Below, one piece after another: positions 49,476-59,154 of a DNA stretch of 64,000 nt. The notes under the pieces were generated by a model that made no database searches, had not been told where the DNA came from, and worked only from the letters and a program-made list of their open reading frames with translations. This DNA comes from Marivita sp. S6314 (lineage in GTDB: Bacteria; Pseudomonadota; Alphaproteobacteria; Rhodobacterales; Rhodobacteraceae): NCBI RefSeq assembly GCF_023015985.1, contig NZ_JALKAO010000005.1, positions 62,001 to 126,000 of the forward strand. Direction: 5' to 3'. The translations under genes and the position numbers were made by a program. Every line of letters starts with the position of its first letter. Position 1 is the stretch's first letter.

Positions 49476-49512
49476 GCTGCGGGCGGAACAGCATCTTTGC
49501 ACCGCCCGCAGC
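49476..49512 (+). other. pufA-pufL intercistronic hairpin
   Basis: GCTGCGGGCGG (49476-49486) pairs perfectly with CCGCCCGCAGC (49502-49512), leaving a 15-base loop. There is no T-run. In Rhodobacter an equivalent stem protects the pufBA mRNA 3' end, giving excess LH1 over reaction-centre protein. Confidence 0.8.
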
Positions 49513-49579
49513 AAAACAAAACGAAACATGACGGCTTCGACCCACGGTGGACGTGCCGGCAAACGCGGAGAAAAAGAAG

Positions 49580-50419
49580 ATGGCGCTGCTCAGCTTTGAG
49601 AAAAAGTACCGCGTCCGCGGAGGGACGCTGATCGGCGGCGATCTGTTCGACTTCTGGGTGGGGCCTTTCTATGTGGGCTTCTTCGGGGTCACGACCGCCT
49701 TTTTCGCTCTGCTCGGCACAATCCTCATTTTTTGGGGTGCGGCAGACCAGGGCACATTCAATCCATGGCTCATCAACATTGCGCCTCCTGACCTGAGCTA
49801 CGGTCTGGGTATGGCGCCGCTGATGGAAGGCGGCCTCTGGCAGATCATCACGATCTGTGCGGTTGGCGCATTTAGCAGCTGGGCGCTGCGCGAGGTCGAG
49901 ATTTGCCGCAAACTGGGCATGGGCTATCACGTTCCCTTTGCCTTCAGCGTTGCGATTTTCGCCTATGTCACGCTGGTGGTGTTCCGCCCGCTCTTGATGG
50001 GCGCATGGGGCCACGGCTTTCCCTACGGGATTTTCAGCCACCTCGACTGGGTGTCGAACACCGGCTACGCGTACCTGCATTTCCACTACAATCCGGCGCA
50101 TATGCTTGCGGTGACGTTCTTCTTCACCACGACACTGGCGCTGGCATTGCATGGGGGGCTGATCCTCTCAGCCGCGAACCCTGAAAAGGGTGAAGAGATG
50201 AAAACGCCCGACCACGAAGACACCTTTTTCCGCGATTTCATCGGCTACTCGGTTGGGACCCTCGGGATCCACCGCGTGGGTCTCTTGCTGGCGCTGAACG
50301 CCGGTTTCTGGTCCGCGATCTGTATCATCATCTCGGGCCCGGTTTGGACCAAAGGCTGGCCTGAATGGTGGAATTGGTGGCTCGAACTGCCCATCTGGGG
50401 CGCCAATGTGGGGATGTAA
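49580..50419 (+). CDS. pufL: Photosynthetic reaction centre L subunit
   Basis: A protein of 279 residues with five membrane helices. BChl- and iron-ligand His segments include HYNPAHML and [11 protein letters not shown]. The frame is open to 49547, but the family start [15 protein letters not shown] is the ATG 49580 with GGAG nine bases upstream. Confidence 0.98.
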   Translation: MALLSFEKKYRVRGGTLIGGDLFDFWVGPFYVGFFGVTTAFFALLGTILIFWGAADQGTFNPWLINIAPPDLSYGLGMAPLMEGGLWQIITICAVGAFSSWALREVEICRKLGMGYHVPFAFSVAIFAYVTLVVFRPLLMGAWGHGFPYGIFSHLDWVSNTGYAYLHFHYNPAHMLAVTFFFTTTLALALHGGLILSAANPEKGEEMKTPDHEDTFFRDFIGYSVGTLGIHRVGLLLALNAGFWSAICIIISGPVWTKGWPEWWNWWLELPIWGANVGM

Positions 50420-50421
50420 CC

Positions 50422-51405
50422 ATGGCTGAGTATCAAAACATTTTCACGCAGGTCCAGGTTCAGGGCAATCCGGAATGGGGCATGCACACCGAATCCGCAG
50501 AACGCGAACGGTTTGGCAAAGGCAGCTTTTCCACCCTGATCGGATGGATCGGCAACGCCCAGCTTGGCCCGGTATACCTTGGCTGGACTGGACTGGTGTC
50601 GCTTGCCACAGGGTTGCTTGCGCTGAACATCATTGGCCTGAACATGCTGGCGCAAGTCGGCTGGTCGATCCCCGAGTTCATCCGGCAGCTTTTCTGGCTC
50701 GCGCTTGAGCCGCCAAGCCCGGAATACGGTCTCAAGATCCCGCCGCTGAATGACGGCGGCTGGTACATCATCGCCAGTTTCTTCTTGCTGATCTCGGTAA
50801 TGAGCTGGTGGGCAAGGACCTATATCCTCGCCATGGAACACAAGATGGGCAAACACATCTTCTGGGCTTTCGGGTCTGCAATCTGGTTGTTCCTTGTCCT
50901 GGGTCTTTTCCGTCCGATCCTGATGGGATCGTGGTCAGAGGCGGTGCCCTACGGCATCTTCCCGCACCTTGACTGGACCACCGCGTTCTCGATCCGGTAC
51001 GGCAACCTTTACTACAACCCGTTCCACGCGCTTTCGATTGTGTTCCTCTATGGCTCGGTCCTGCTCTTTGCGATGCACGGCGCGACCATTCTGGCGGTGA
51101 CCCGTTACGGCGGCGACCGCGAACTTGAACAGATCGTCGACCGTGGCACAGCCACCGAGCGCGCGGCCCTCTTCTGGCGCTGGACCATGGGCTTCAACGC
51201 CACCATGGAAGGCATTCACCGCTGGGCCTGGTGGTTTGCGGTCCTCACTCCGATCACGGGCGGCATTGGCATCCTGCTGACGGGGACGGTCGTGGACAAC
51301 TGGTTCATCTGGGCCCAGGAGCACCACTTCGCTCCGATGTATGACGGCTCTTATGGCTACGAGGCCTACGGCTCCTACGAAGCCTTTATTGGACAGGAGA
51401 ACTGA
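50422..51405 (+). CDS. pufM: Photosynthetic reaction centre M subunit
   Basis: A protein of 327 residues with five membrane helices. It has the His ligands YYNPFHALS and [10 protein letters not shown]. It starts two bases after pufL and ends two bases before pufC. No pufX frame lies between M and C. Confidence 0.98.
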   Translation: MAEYQNIFTQVQVQGNPEWGMHTESAERERFGKGSFSTLIGWIGNAQLGPVYLGWTGLVSLATGLLALNIIGLNMLAQVGWSIPEFIRQLFWLALEPPSPEYGLKIPPLNDGGWYIIASFFLLISVMSWWARTYILAMEHKMGKHIFWAFGSAIWLFLVLGLFRPILMGSWSEAVPYGIFPHLDWTTAFSIRYGNLYYNPFHALSIVFLYGSVLLFAMHGATILAVTRYGGDRELEQIVDRGTATERAALFWRWTMGFNATMEGIHRWAWWFAVLTPITGGIGILLTGTVVDNWFIWAQEHHFAPMYDGSYGYEAYGSYEAFIGQEN

Positions 51406-51407
51406 TC

Positions 51408-52523
51408 ATGTTTCCCAAGTGGTTCGATAAATGGAACAGGGATAACCCGACCAACATCTACGGTCCGGCGATCCTGGTAGGTGCCTTGGGTACTGCTGTT
51501 ACAGTGGCTGCGTTCCTGGTGATTGTCGGTCAGCCGTTCAAAACCGAGAGCCTTCAAACCGGTCCGCGCGGCAACGGGATGGCACGGACAGAGTTTGTCT
51601 CTGACCTGGCCAAGCCGGATCCGGCGATCGAGGTCATGTATACCGAGGCCCCGTATGTGCCCGAGGGTGGCGAAGACCTGGCTGGCGATATCTACCAGAA
51701 TGTTCAGGTTCTGGGTGATCTGACCGACGACAATTTCAATCGGTTGATGCTGGCCATGACTGATTGGGTCGCGCCCGAACAGGGGTGTGCCTACTGTCAC
51801 GGTGATGTGGAGCTTGATGAATACGGCAACGACGATCTTTACACCAAGGTTGTCGCCCGCCGGATGATCGAGATGACCCAGAGCATCAACGAGAACTGGG
51901 ATGGCCACGTAAACTCCAACAAGCAGGTGGGCGTGACATGTTACACCTGTCACCGCGGGTTGAACGTGCCGTCGGATATCTGGTTCAAACTGGGTGATGT
52001 GAACAAAGCGGCTGGCGGTTGGGCGGCAGTGCAGAACAAGGTGACGGTACAGAGCCAGTATACGTCCCTGCCATCTGATGCTTTGGAGACATTCCTGCTC
52101 GATTATGGCCGGATCAGCGTTCACGATCTGGAACCCCACGTGGCCGAATATCCGTCCCAAGAGGGTGTTGTGTCCTGGCAGGATACGGAACGCACCTTCA
52201 GCCTGATGAACTACGTGTCCAACTCGCTGGGTGTGAACTGTGTGTTCTGCCACAACAGCCGGGCATTCTATGACCCCGAGCAGGTGACCCCGCAATGGTC
52301 CACCGAACAGCTTGGCATCGGCATGGTTCAGGAAATCAACAACGACTACCTGGTGCCGCTCGAAGGGGAATACCCGCCAGAGCGCCTTGGCCCGGTTTTT
52401 GCAGATGCGCCGAAGGCCGCCTGCAAGACTTGTCACAAAGGATACCAGCAACCGCTGCAAGGGACGAATGTCATCGCTGACTGGCCCGAGCTCGCAACAA
52501 CAGGTGCGCCTGTATACGAATGA
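51408..52523 (+). CDS. pufC: Reaction centre tetraheme cytochrome c subunit
   Basis: A protein of 371 residues. Four haem-binding CxxCH motifs start at residues 127 (CAYCH), 178 (CYTCH), 278 (CVFCH) and 339 (CKTCH). A membrane anchor covers about residues 20-43. No lipobox Cys is visible there, so it may be held by an uncleaved helix rather than a lipid. It reduces the photo-oxidised special pair from the periplasm. Confidence 0.97.
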   Translation: MFPKWFDKWNRDNPTNIYGPAILVGALGTAVTVAAFLVIVGQPFKTESLQTGPRGNGMARTEFVSDLAKPDPAIEVMYTEAPYVPEGGEDLAGDIYQNVQVLGDLTDDNFNRLMLAMTDWVAPEQGCAYCHGDVELDEYGNDDLYTKVVARRMIEMTQSINENWDGHVNSNKQVGVTCYTCHRGLNVPSDIWFKLGDVNKAAGGWAAVQNKVTVQSQYTSLPSDALETFLLDYGRISVHDLEPHVAEYPSQEGVVSWQDTERTFSLMNYVSNSLGVNCVFCHNSRAFYDPEQVTPQWSTEQLGIGMVQEINNDYLVPLEGEYPPERLGPVFADAPKAACKTCHKGYQQPLQGTNVIADWPELATTGAPVYE

Positions 52524-52527
52524 TCGG

Positions 52528-52549
52528 TCAGGGCGGTCCGCCGCCCTGA
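52528..52549 (+). terminator. Hairpin just after pufC
   Basis: TCAGGGCGG and CCGCCCTGA pair as a nine-base-pair stem with a four-base loop (TCCG), starting five bases after the pufC stop. No T-run follows, so it is more likely a 3'-end stabiliser or a Rho-linked end than an intrinsic terminator. Confidence 0.6.
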
Positions 52550-52559
52550 CTATCGCCAG

Positions 52560-52599
52560 ATCCGGTTTTCGACAGGTTCCCAAAACGAGAAAACCGGAT
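52560..52599 (+). other. Second hairpin after pufC
   Basis: ATCCGGTTTTC (52560-52570) pairs perfectly with GAAAACCGGAT (52589-52599), with an 18-base loop. It is the middle of three strong inverted repeats before dxs. Confidence 0.6.
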
Positions 52600-52644
52600 T
52601 CGGGGCTCAACACCCCGGTTCCCTTCCTGTTGGCTACAGGAACT

Positions 52645-52684
52645 GGCGCCACGTTTCTTGGCACCCCCTTGCAAACGTGGCGCC
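52645..52684 (+). other. Third hairpin, upstream of dxs
   Basis: GGCGCCACGTTT (52645-52656) pairs perfectly with AAACGTGGCGCC (52673-52684), with a 16-base loop. It ends 33 bases before the dxs start and would lie in the dxs leader if the puf transcript reads through. Confidence 0.6.
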
Positions 52685-52717
52685 TCATTTCCCTCACGTC
52701 CCCGAGGAGACTGCCAC

Positions 52718-54643
52718 ATGACACACTCAATCACCCCCAATCTTGATCGCATTGCAGGCCCCGCCGACCTGCGCACGATGGATGACGCAACGCTCACCGC
52801 TGTTGCAGACGAAGTCCGATCAGAAGTGATCTCTGCCGTTTCGCAAACCGGGGGCCATCTTGGCTCCAGCCTTGGTGTGGTCGAACTGGCGGTTGCCATT
52901 CATGCGGTGTTCAACACGCCGATGGACAAACTGGTCTGGGATGTGGGTCACCAGTGTTATCCGCATAAAATCCTCACGGGTCGTCGTGACCGCATGAAAA
53001 CCCTGCGCCAGAAAGACGGTATTTCGGGTTTCACCAAACGCAGCGAATCTGAATACGACCCATTCGGCGCGGCGCATTCCTCGACCTCGATTTCTGCCGC
53101 TCTGGGCTTTGCCGTCGGGCGCGATATGGGTCGCCCAACAGGCGATTCCATCGCTGTGATTGGCGACGGCTCGATCAGTGCCGGCATGGCCTATGAGGCG
53201 ATGAACAACGCAGGCCACGAAGGCCGCCGCATGTTTGTGATCCTGAATGACAACGAAATGAGCATCGCGCCACCGGTGGGCGCAATGTCATCATACCTGA
53301 GCCGTCTTTACGCGAATGAACCGCTGGCCAAGATTAAATCGCTTGCGGAAGGCTTCGAATCCGCCTTGCCCGAGCCGATGCGTGAAAGCGCCAAGCGCGC
53401 GCGCCAGTTGGTGACGGGCAATCTGCAAGCCTCGGGCACGTTGTTCGAAGAACTTGGGTTTGAATATATCGGCCCGATTGACGGCCATGACATGAACCAG
53501 CTTCTGCCCGTTCTGCGCGCTGCCCGCGCCCGCGCGACGGGGCCGGTGCTGATCCATTGCTGCACCGTCAAAGGCAAGGGCTACGCCCCGGCGGAAAACA
53601 GCGCTGACAAGTACCACGGCGTTGCCAAGTTTGACGTTCAATCCGGCGCGCAGGCCAAATCACGGCCAAACGCGCCAAGCTATACCAAGGTGTTTGGGGA
53701 CACGCTGACCGAAGAAGCCGCGCGCGATCCAAACATCGTTGGGATCACAGCGGCCATGCCCGGTGGGACCGGGATCGACATCCTGGCCGATCGCTTTCCG
53801 TCCCGCGTGTTTGACGTGGGCATTGCCGAACAACATGCGGTGACCTTTGCGGCCGGGCTGGCGGCAACCGGGTTGAAGCCGTTCTGCGCCATTTATTCGA
53901 CCTTCCTGCAACGCGGTTACGATCAGGTCGTGCATGACGTCGCGTTGCAGAACCTGCCTGTGCGCTTCGCCATTGACCGCGCCGGGCTGGTCGGGGCGGA
54001 TGGGGCCACGCACGCAGGTGCGTTTGACGTTGGATATCTCAGCGCATTGCCGAACATGACGGTCATGGCGGCTGCCGACGAGGCAGAGCTCAAGCATATG
54101 GTGGCCACGGCTGTCGCGCATGACAGTGGACCCATTGCGTTCCGCTACCCACGCGGGGCGGGCAACGGGGTTGAGATGCCGGAACGCGGCGAGGTGCTGG
54201 AAATCGGCAAGGGCCGGATCCTGCAAGAAGGCAGCGATATCGCCTTCCTGAGCTTTGGTGCGCATCTGGCTGAAGTTGAAGCCGCGACGCGTTTACTGGA
54301 GACTGACGGGGTGTCGGTCACAATCGCGGATGCGCGGTTTGCCAAACCTCTGGATATCGACCTGATCCTGAAACTGGCTGCAAACCACGACGCGTTGATC
54401 ACGGTAGAGCAGGGCGCGCGCGGTGGGTTCGGGGCGATGGTTCTGCATGAGCTGGCAGATCGCGGTGCCTTGGATCGCGGATTGAAGATCCGGACGATGA
54501 CCTTGCCGGACCGGTTCATTGATCAGGCGTCGCCGGATGATATGTACGCGGATGCAAGGCTGACGCGGTTTGATCTCTACAAAACTGCGATCTCCCTGTG
54601 CTCTGACGATGGCAAAGTGGTCCCGCTGACAAAAGGCGCGTGA
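52718..54643 (+). CDS. dxs: 1-deoxy-D-xylulose-5-phosphate synthase
   Basis: A protein of 641 residues. This thiamine-diphosphate enzyme condenses pyruvate and glyceraldehyde 3-phosphate, the entry to the MEP isoprenoid pathway. Blocks: [28 protein letters not shown], the ThDP motif [13 protein letters not shown] and [11 protein letters not shown]. The start is ATG 52718 after GAGGAGA; the frame is open to 52658. Placement behind pufC links pigment demand with isoprenoid supply. A second dxs copy may exist outside the window. Confidence 0.95.
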   Translation: MTHSITPNLDRIAGPADLRTMDDATLTAVADEVRSEVISAVSQTGGHLGSSLGVVELAVAIHAVFNTPMDKLVWDVGHQCYPHKILTGRRDRMKTLRQKDGISGFTKRSESEYDPFGAAHSSTSISAALGFAVGRDMGRPTGDSIAVIGDGSISAGMAYEAMNNAGHEGRRMFVILNDNEMSIAPPVGAMSSYLSRLYANEPLAKIKSLAEGFESALPEPMRESAKRARQLVTGNLQASGTLFEELGFEYIGPIDGHDMNQLLPVLRAARARATGPVLIHCCTVKGKGYAPAENSADKYHGVAKFDVQSGAQAKSRPNAPSYTKVFGDTLTEEAARDPNIVGITAAMPGGTGIDILADRFPSRVFDVGIAEQHAVTFAAGLAATGLKPFCAIYSTFLQRGYDQVVHDVALQNLPVRFAIDRAGLVGADGATHAGAFDVGYLSALPNMTVMAAADEAELKHMVATAVAHDSGPIAFRYPRGAGNGVEMPERGEVLEIGKGRILQEGSDIAFLSFGAHLAEVEAATRLLETDGVSVTIADARFAKPLDIDLILKLAANHDALITVEQGARGGFGAMVLHELADRGALDRGLKIRTMTLPDRFIDQASPDDMYADARLTRFDLYKTAISLCSDDGKVVPLTKGA

Positions 54644-54646
54644 GCG

Positions 54647-56053
54647 TTACACCCAATCAAGCGCGTCTTCGACCAAGCCGGTCACACTGATTGTGAACTC
54701 GGACCCCTGCGCCGTGTCTGTCGATGCGGCGAAGGTGTCAATGATGCCCTTCGCTTGCGCCACAGAGCCCATGCTTCCGTCGAAGGCCTGCATGGCCGTG
54801 TTTGCCACCTGCACATTGTTCAACCCGTTGATCACCGCGAAATAAGCACCGATCTCTGCCTTGGTCTCAAGGTATTGCGCGTCACTTGCGCTGCCGGTGG
54901 AGGCCTTGGCCCCACCGAGCATCGCCACGATAAACTCTGCCCGGTCAACGGCCCCGCTGTTCAGCGTATCGACCCAGTAGGCAAAGCCTACATCGTCCGG
55001 ATCGCGGCCCAGAATATTCGAATAGACCGCTGTTACGAATTGTGCGGTTCCCCCGGTTGTTCCGTACAGCGCCTGAGTTTCGGGCTGATCGAAGAATTCG
55101 CGCGCGATGTCGTCCATCGACATCCCATCGGCCAGCCGCGATCCCCAGTACAACAGGCCCGCCGCGTCCGGCGCGCGGTTGAAATAGGCCACGTAGAGTT
55201 CCGAGAACGCCAGCATGTCCGCGTCGGTCAGCGTGCTGACATTGGTGAACAGATCAAGCGCAAAGGTGGTATCGCGGAACTGCAGCGTCTCAATGCTGTT
55301 CAGCGTATCCGTGCCATCCCGACCGGTGCGGTCTTCGATGATGATCGATCCGTTGCTGATGGTAATGCCGTAGTTCGACGCATCGCCGATATAGACAGCG
55401 GTATCGTCGCCACCTTCACCCGACAAAATGTCATTCCCACCTGACCCGGTGATGGTGTCATCCTGCGCTGTTCCGACAAGGTTTTCCGCCGTGGCCGTCC
55501 CGACAAGAACGTCCGAGCGTTCGTTCGAAGGATCGGTTTGATTTTGTTCGGAGTTGGGTGATGCCGTTGCAATATCAGGTGTCGTCCGACCACCCGTCAT
55601 GGCAAAGTTCTGTGTCGCCATAACGGAAAAATAGGTTCCCGTATCGTAGGCGAAATTCCCGGTTTGAATGCCGATGCCGACCACTTCGAGATCCGGCATC
55701 AGGATATTCGCCCGATGTCCGGGGCTGTTCATCAGCGCCAGGTGAAGATCGTACACGTCGTCGAAAAGCCCGGGTTCGCCCCGTTCGCTTTGGGCAGCGA
55801 TGTTTTCGGCTGTCCGCCATGTGCCGGACAGATCGAACCCGACATCCACCATGCGTTCGGTCGGAGTGGACCCACCCACACCGGTATGGCTGAACACATT
55901 GTTGTTCAGCATCCACGTCGAATGCGCGTCGGCAGACGCGTTCAATGTCTTGTCGAGAACCAGTGCGTTCAAGCCACGGCTTGTGCGCTCCTCGTTCACG
56001 AGTTCCAACATGTACCGCTCCAGATCACTGGCGGTAGCAGCAGCAGCAGACAT
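54647..56053 (-). CDS. CAP-domain protein with RTX repeat and DUF4214, probably type I secreted
   Basis: A protein of 468 residues. Residues ~10-150 form a CAP/SCP domain (LVNEERTSRGLNAL, AHSTWMLNNNVFSHTG, MNSPGHRANIL). Residues ~190-220 carry Gly/Asp calcium-binding RTX-type repeats (GSGGNDILSGEGGDD). A DUF4214 region follows (residues ~295-400, YVAYFNRAPDAAGLLYWGS). There is no N-terminal signal peptide, and the C-terminus is short and acidic-hydrophobic, which fits ABC (type I) secretion. No transporter is nearby. It is the only gene between bchO and bchN without an obvious photosynthesis role. GGGGAG precedes the ATG. Confidence 0.88.
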   Translation of the reverse strand: MSAAAATASDLERYMLELVNEERTSRGLNALVLDKTLNASADAHSTWMLNNNVFSHTGVGGSTPTERMVDVGFDLSGTWRTAENIAAQSERGEPGLFDDVYDLHLALMNSPGHRANILMPDLEVVGIGIQTGNFAYDTGTYFSVMATQNFAMTGGRTTPDIATASPNSEQNQTDPSNERSDVLVGTATAENLVGTAQDDTITGSGGNDILSGEGGDDTAVYIGDASNYGITISNGSIIIEDRTGRDGTDTLNSIETLQFRDTTFALDLFTNVSTLTDADMLAFSELYVAYFNRAPDAAGLLYWGSRLADGMSMDDIAREFFDQPETQALYGTTGGTAQFVTAVYSNILGRDPDDVGFAYWVDTLNSGAVDRAEFIVAMLGGAKASTGSASDAQYLETKAEIGAYFAVINGLNNVQVANTAMQAFDGSMGSVAQAKGIIDTFAASTDTAQGSEFTISVTGLVEDALDWV

Positions 56054-56141
56054 CTCAAACTCCCCAGTTCGAGCCCCACTTAAAGGTTTAGGCAGGAACT
56101 AAGGCAAGAAACAGGAGCGAATGTGTTTAAAATTGGCTGCT

Positions 56142-56690
56142 TTATGCTGGGTTTACGCAGGAAATCGCCATGTCGCCAAAGATTTGTGGCGCGTATGTGT
56201 CAAGGTAAATGCGAAGCCAGGGGGTAAAGCGGCTTGGTTCGTTAACCACCTCATTCATGAGATCGCCATACCGCACCCACCGAGTCGCCATGACTTCGTC
56301 GGGATTGAGCAGCAACTCTGGCGCGCTGTCGACTTCGGCGACAAAGATATCGACCACCTCGTGTTCGATCAGTCCACCGCCCACATCGGCGCGGTATTCC
56401 ACGCGATCCCGGTAATCGAGGTTCAGGCCCTTAATCCCGAGTTCTTCGTTCAGGCGTCTTTGTGCGCAATCAATACTGCTCTCGTCCCAGTTGGGATGCG
56501 TGCAACAGGTGTTCGCCCATAGCCCGGGTGTGTGGTATTTGCCCATCGCGCGGCGTTGGATCAGGATCTCGTCGCCTTTCAGCACGAAAACCGAAATCGC
56601 CTTGTGCTTGAGCCCACGGATATGGGCGTCCAGCTTCTCAACAGGGCTGAGAGTGTCGCCAAGCCAGGCCGGGATGAGCGTCTGCGTCAT
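56142..56690 (-). CDS. idi: Isopentenyl-diphosphate delta-isomerase (type 1)
   Basis: A protein of 182 residues. It interconverts isopentenyl and dimethylallyl diphosphates. The Nudix-like catalytic segment includes LWANTCCTHP with the active-site Cys, and RRLNEELGI with metal-binding Glu. It is coupled to bchP by ATGA and is the last gene of the bchG-lhaA-bchP-idi operon. Confidence 0.94.
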   Translation of the reverse strand: MTQTLIPAWLGDTLSPVEKLDAHIRGLKHKAISVFVLKGDEILIQRRAMGKYHTPGLWANTCCTHPNWDESSIDCAQRRLNEELGIKGLNLDYRDRVEYRADVGGGLIEHEVVDIFVAEVDSAPELLLNPDEVMATRWVRYGDLMNEVVNEPSRFTPWLRIYLDTYAPQIFGDMAISCVNPA

Positions 56691-57877
56691 ACATGGGTCT
56701 CCCGCACCAGTCCCAACAGGTGGCGCAAGTTCTTAAAGCCGATTTTTAGGTGCGCCATGGGACGCGCCTTGACGAGCTTTTTGTTCATATATGCCTCGAA
56801 CGTCAACTTCTGCACATCAACATCGTGACAGAGCGAAACAAACCGTTCCCGGCGAGAGTCGCTTTTGTAATAGGCGTCCTGCATCTGACCCAGAACGCGG
56901 AAGACGGTCTTGTGCTCTTTCATGAAGAGCTTCCGCGCGAGGGCGAGATCCGTGATGCGACCGGTTTTGAGCGTTGCCGCGCAAGCGGTTGCTGCATGCC
57001 GCCCACAGATCATGGCGTAGTAGATGCCTTCGCCGCTGGACGGTGCCACGACACCGGCCGCATCTCCGGCAACCACAACGTCGCGGGCATTGTCCCAGAA
57101 GCGGAGCGGTTTAAGCGGAATGGGCGCGCCTTCCTTGCGCAGCGTTTCGCAATCGGCCAGACCTGACGCTTCGCGCAGGGCGGCGGTGGCCTCTTTGAGG
57201 TTCACGCTTTGCACATAGGTGCCCATGCCCACGGACGTTGTGCCGCCATGCGGGAAGACCCAGCCGTAAAAGTCGGGGCTGATCGCGCCGTCATAGATCA
57301 CGTCACAGCGGACAGGATCGTAGACATCATTCTTTTCCGGGGCCTTGATGATCTCGTGATAGGCAAAGACCAGCGGAACCTTGTCACCGCCGGGGATCTC
57401 ATCGCGGGCAACCCGCGAATTGGCACCATCCGCGCCGATGATCAGTTTCGTGGGCAGCGCGCGTTCTTGGCCGCTTTCCTTGTCTCGGTAGATGACAGAC
57501 CGCGTCTTGGCGGCCTTGTCGCGGTCGATCCGGACATATGTGCCGGTGAGCCGCGTGGCCCCGGCGTGTTCGGCGCGATCCCGCAGGAACGGATCGAAAT
57601 CCTTGCGATCGACCATGCCGACGAACCCGTTTTCAATCGGGATATCCACATGGCGCCCTGTGGGTGAAATCATCCGCGCGGTGTTCACTTTGGCGACCAG
57701 CTGGTCCTCACCGATATCGAAATCCTGCATGAGGCGCGGGGGAATGGCCCCGCCACAGGGTTTGATCCGGCCTTCCCGATCCAGCAGGGCCACGTTGTAA
57801 CCCGACCGGGCCAGATCTTCGGCAGCGGTTGCGCCACATGGGCCACCGCCCACAACGACTACATCATACATGGTCAT
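56687..57877 (-). CDS. bchP: Geranylgeranyl diphosphate/bacteriochlorophyll reductase BchP
   Basis: A protein of 396 residues. It is a flavoprotein that saturates the geranylgeranyl tail to phytyl. The dinucleotide motif VVGGGPCGATAAEDLARSG is at about residues 8-26, GADGANSRVARDE near 150 and GDAAGVVAPSSGEGI near 280. Coupled at both ends to its operon neighbours. Confidence 0.96.
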   Translation of the reverse strand: MTMYDVVVVGGGPCGATAAEDLARSGYNVALLDREGRIKPCGGAIPPRLMQDFDIGEDQLVAKVNTARMISPTGRHVDIPIENGFVGMVDRKDFDPFLRDRAEHAGATRLTGTYVRIDRDKAAKTRSVIYRDKESGQERALPTKLIIGADGANSRVARDEIPGGDKVPLVFAYHEIIKAPEKNDVYDPVRCDVIYDGAISPDFYGWVFPHGGTTSVGMGTYVQSVNLKEATAALREASGLADCETLRKEGAPIPLKPLRFWDNARDVVVAGDAAGVVAPSSGEGIYYAMICGRHAATACAATLKTGRITDLALARKLFMKEHKTVFRVLGQMQDAYYKSDSRRERFVSLCHDVDVQKLTFEAYMNKKLVKARPMAHLKIGFKNLRHLLGLVRETHV

Positions 57878-59154
57878 TCTCCTGCGATCAGTTCGGCGTG
57901 TCGGGCTGGCCCCTCCATGATGCGCAACGCCATGACAGCAGCGCAGAGGAACAACCCGGCTTCAAAAACAAAGACGGTCCCGAAGGCGGGGGCGTCTGCG
58001 GTCAGAGTGCGCATGACATCTGCGGCTGCTGCACCGGTCAGGCCGCCAAAACCGGCGGCAATGGCCTGGGCCGCACCCCAAAGGCCCATGCGCGTGCCTT
58101 CCCGTTTTTCCCGGCCTTCGCCAGCCAGCGCCATCATCGACCCAATGGCAGCGACGGCAAACGCGCCGTTGAAGAACCCAAGGGCAAAAACGGCAGGAAG
58201 AAGCGTTTCGGGCAGGGCATATCCCCCCAAGGTGGCAATGACACAAAGGCTGGCGGCCGATCCAAGACATCCGCCAATGACCCAATTGCGCAAGCAGCCA
58301 AAGCGCAATGCGGTGGCTGCAATGCCAACCGTCAGCATTCCGAGGAAAACGCCGCCGTTCTGGATGCCCGACAGCGTGGTGCTTTCGCCGGGGGTAAAGC
58401 CAAAGACGAGCCCAGCATAAGGCTCAAGGATCAGCTCTTGCATGAAATACGCGGTCATCGACAGGAACACGAAGATCGTGAACATCCGGGCCTTCGGTTC
58501 CGCCCAAACCTCGGCCAGCCCTTCGCGGAACGGTACGGGGTCGGCTTCGGGTTCTGCCTCGACACCGCGTTCGATCCGCCATGTGGCAATGAAGGTGATC
58601 AAAAGCGCAACCGCCGCGACGCCGCTGACAACGCGGATCAGAACGGCGGGGGTATAGGGGTCAAGCAATTGCCCTACCACGCCAGCTGTCATCGCGATCC
58701 CGAAAATCATCATCAGCCAGGTGATTGTCGCGGCAGCGGCGCGGCGATGCGGCGCCGTGGCTGTGGCAAGCAGGGCCAGCACGGACGTTCCCGCAGCACC
58801 GGCCCCCAGGCCGATCAAGGCGTAGGCCAGAACAGAGATGGCGAGCCCCGTCCAATAGCTGCTTTCCATTTCAACCACACCGAGCGCGGCCAGAATGCCG
58901 CCAGTGGCGAGAATCCACATACCGCGAATAATCCAACGGGTGCGGTTGCCGCCCTTGTCAGAGAGGAACCCCCAATTCGGACGCGTGATCTGGATCCCGT
59001 AATGCAGGGCAACCAGAAGACCGGGCAGAACCGCCGCAAGCGACAGTTCGACGACCATCAGACGGTTCAGGGTCGATGTTGTTAACACGACAATCGCGCC
59101 AAGGGCCATTTGCACAAGGCCAAGACGCACAATGGCCAGCCAACCAAGCGTCAC
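57874..59154 (-). CDS. PucC/LhaA-family (BCD) light-harvesting assembly transporter
   Basis: A protein of 426 residues with about twelve membrane helices of the major-facilitator BCD subfamily. Marks are the N-terminal LGLVQMALGAIVVLTTSTLNR-type segment and the ITRPNWGFLSDKGG block. Members (LhaA, PucC, Bch2/ORF428) help assemble LH complexes or deliver bacteriochlorophyll. Its place between bchG and bchP corresponds to the Bch2/ORF428 position, so lhaA proper probably lies beyond the right edge. The start is GTG 59154, overlapping the bchG stop. Confidence 0.92.
   Translation of the reverse strand: MTLGWLAIVRLGLVQMALGAIVVLTTSTLNRLMVVELSLAAVLPGLLVALHYGIQITRPNWGFLSDKGGNRTRWIIRGMWILATGGILAALGVVEMESSYWTGLAISVLAYALIGLGAGAAGTSVLALLATATAPHRRAAAATITWLMMIFGIAMTAGVVGQLLDPYTPAVLIRVVSGVAAVALLITFIATWRIERGVEAEPEADPVPFREGLAEVWAEPKARMFTIFVFLSMTAYFMQELILEPYAGLVFGFTPGESTTLSGIQNGGVFLGMLTVGIAATALRFGCLRNWVIGGCLGSAASLCVIATLGGYALPETLLPAVFALGFFNGAFAVAAIGSMMALAGEGREKREGTRMGLWGAAQAIAAGFGGLTGAAAADVMRTLTADAPAFGTVFVFEAGLFLCAAVMALRIMEGPARHAELIAGE

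Noticed and set aside
51406-51407. pufX between pufM and pufC
   Set aside because: Only two bases separate the genes.
57829-59085. 418-codon plus-strand frame
   Set aside because: Antisense of the LhaA-like transporter; Gln/Arg/His-rich shadow.
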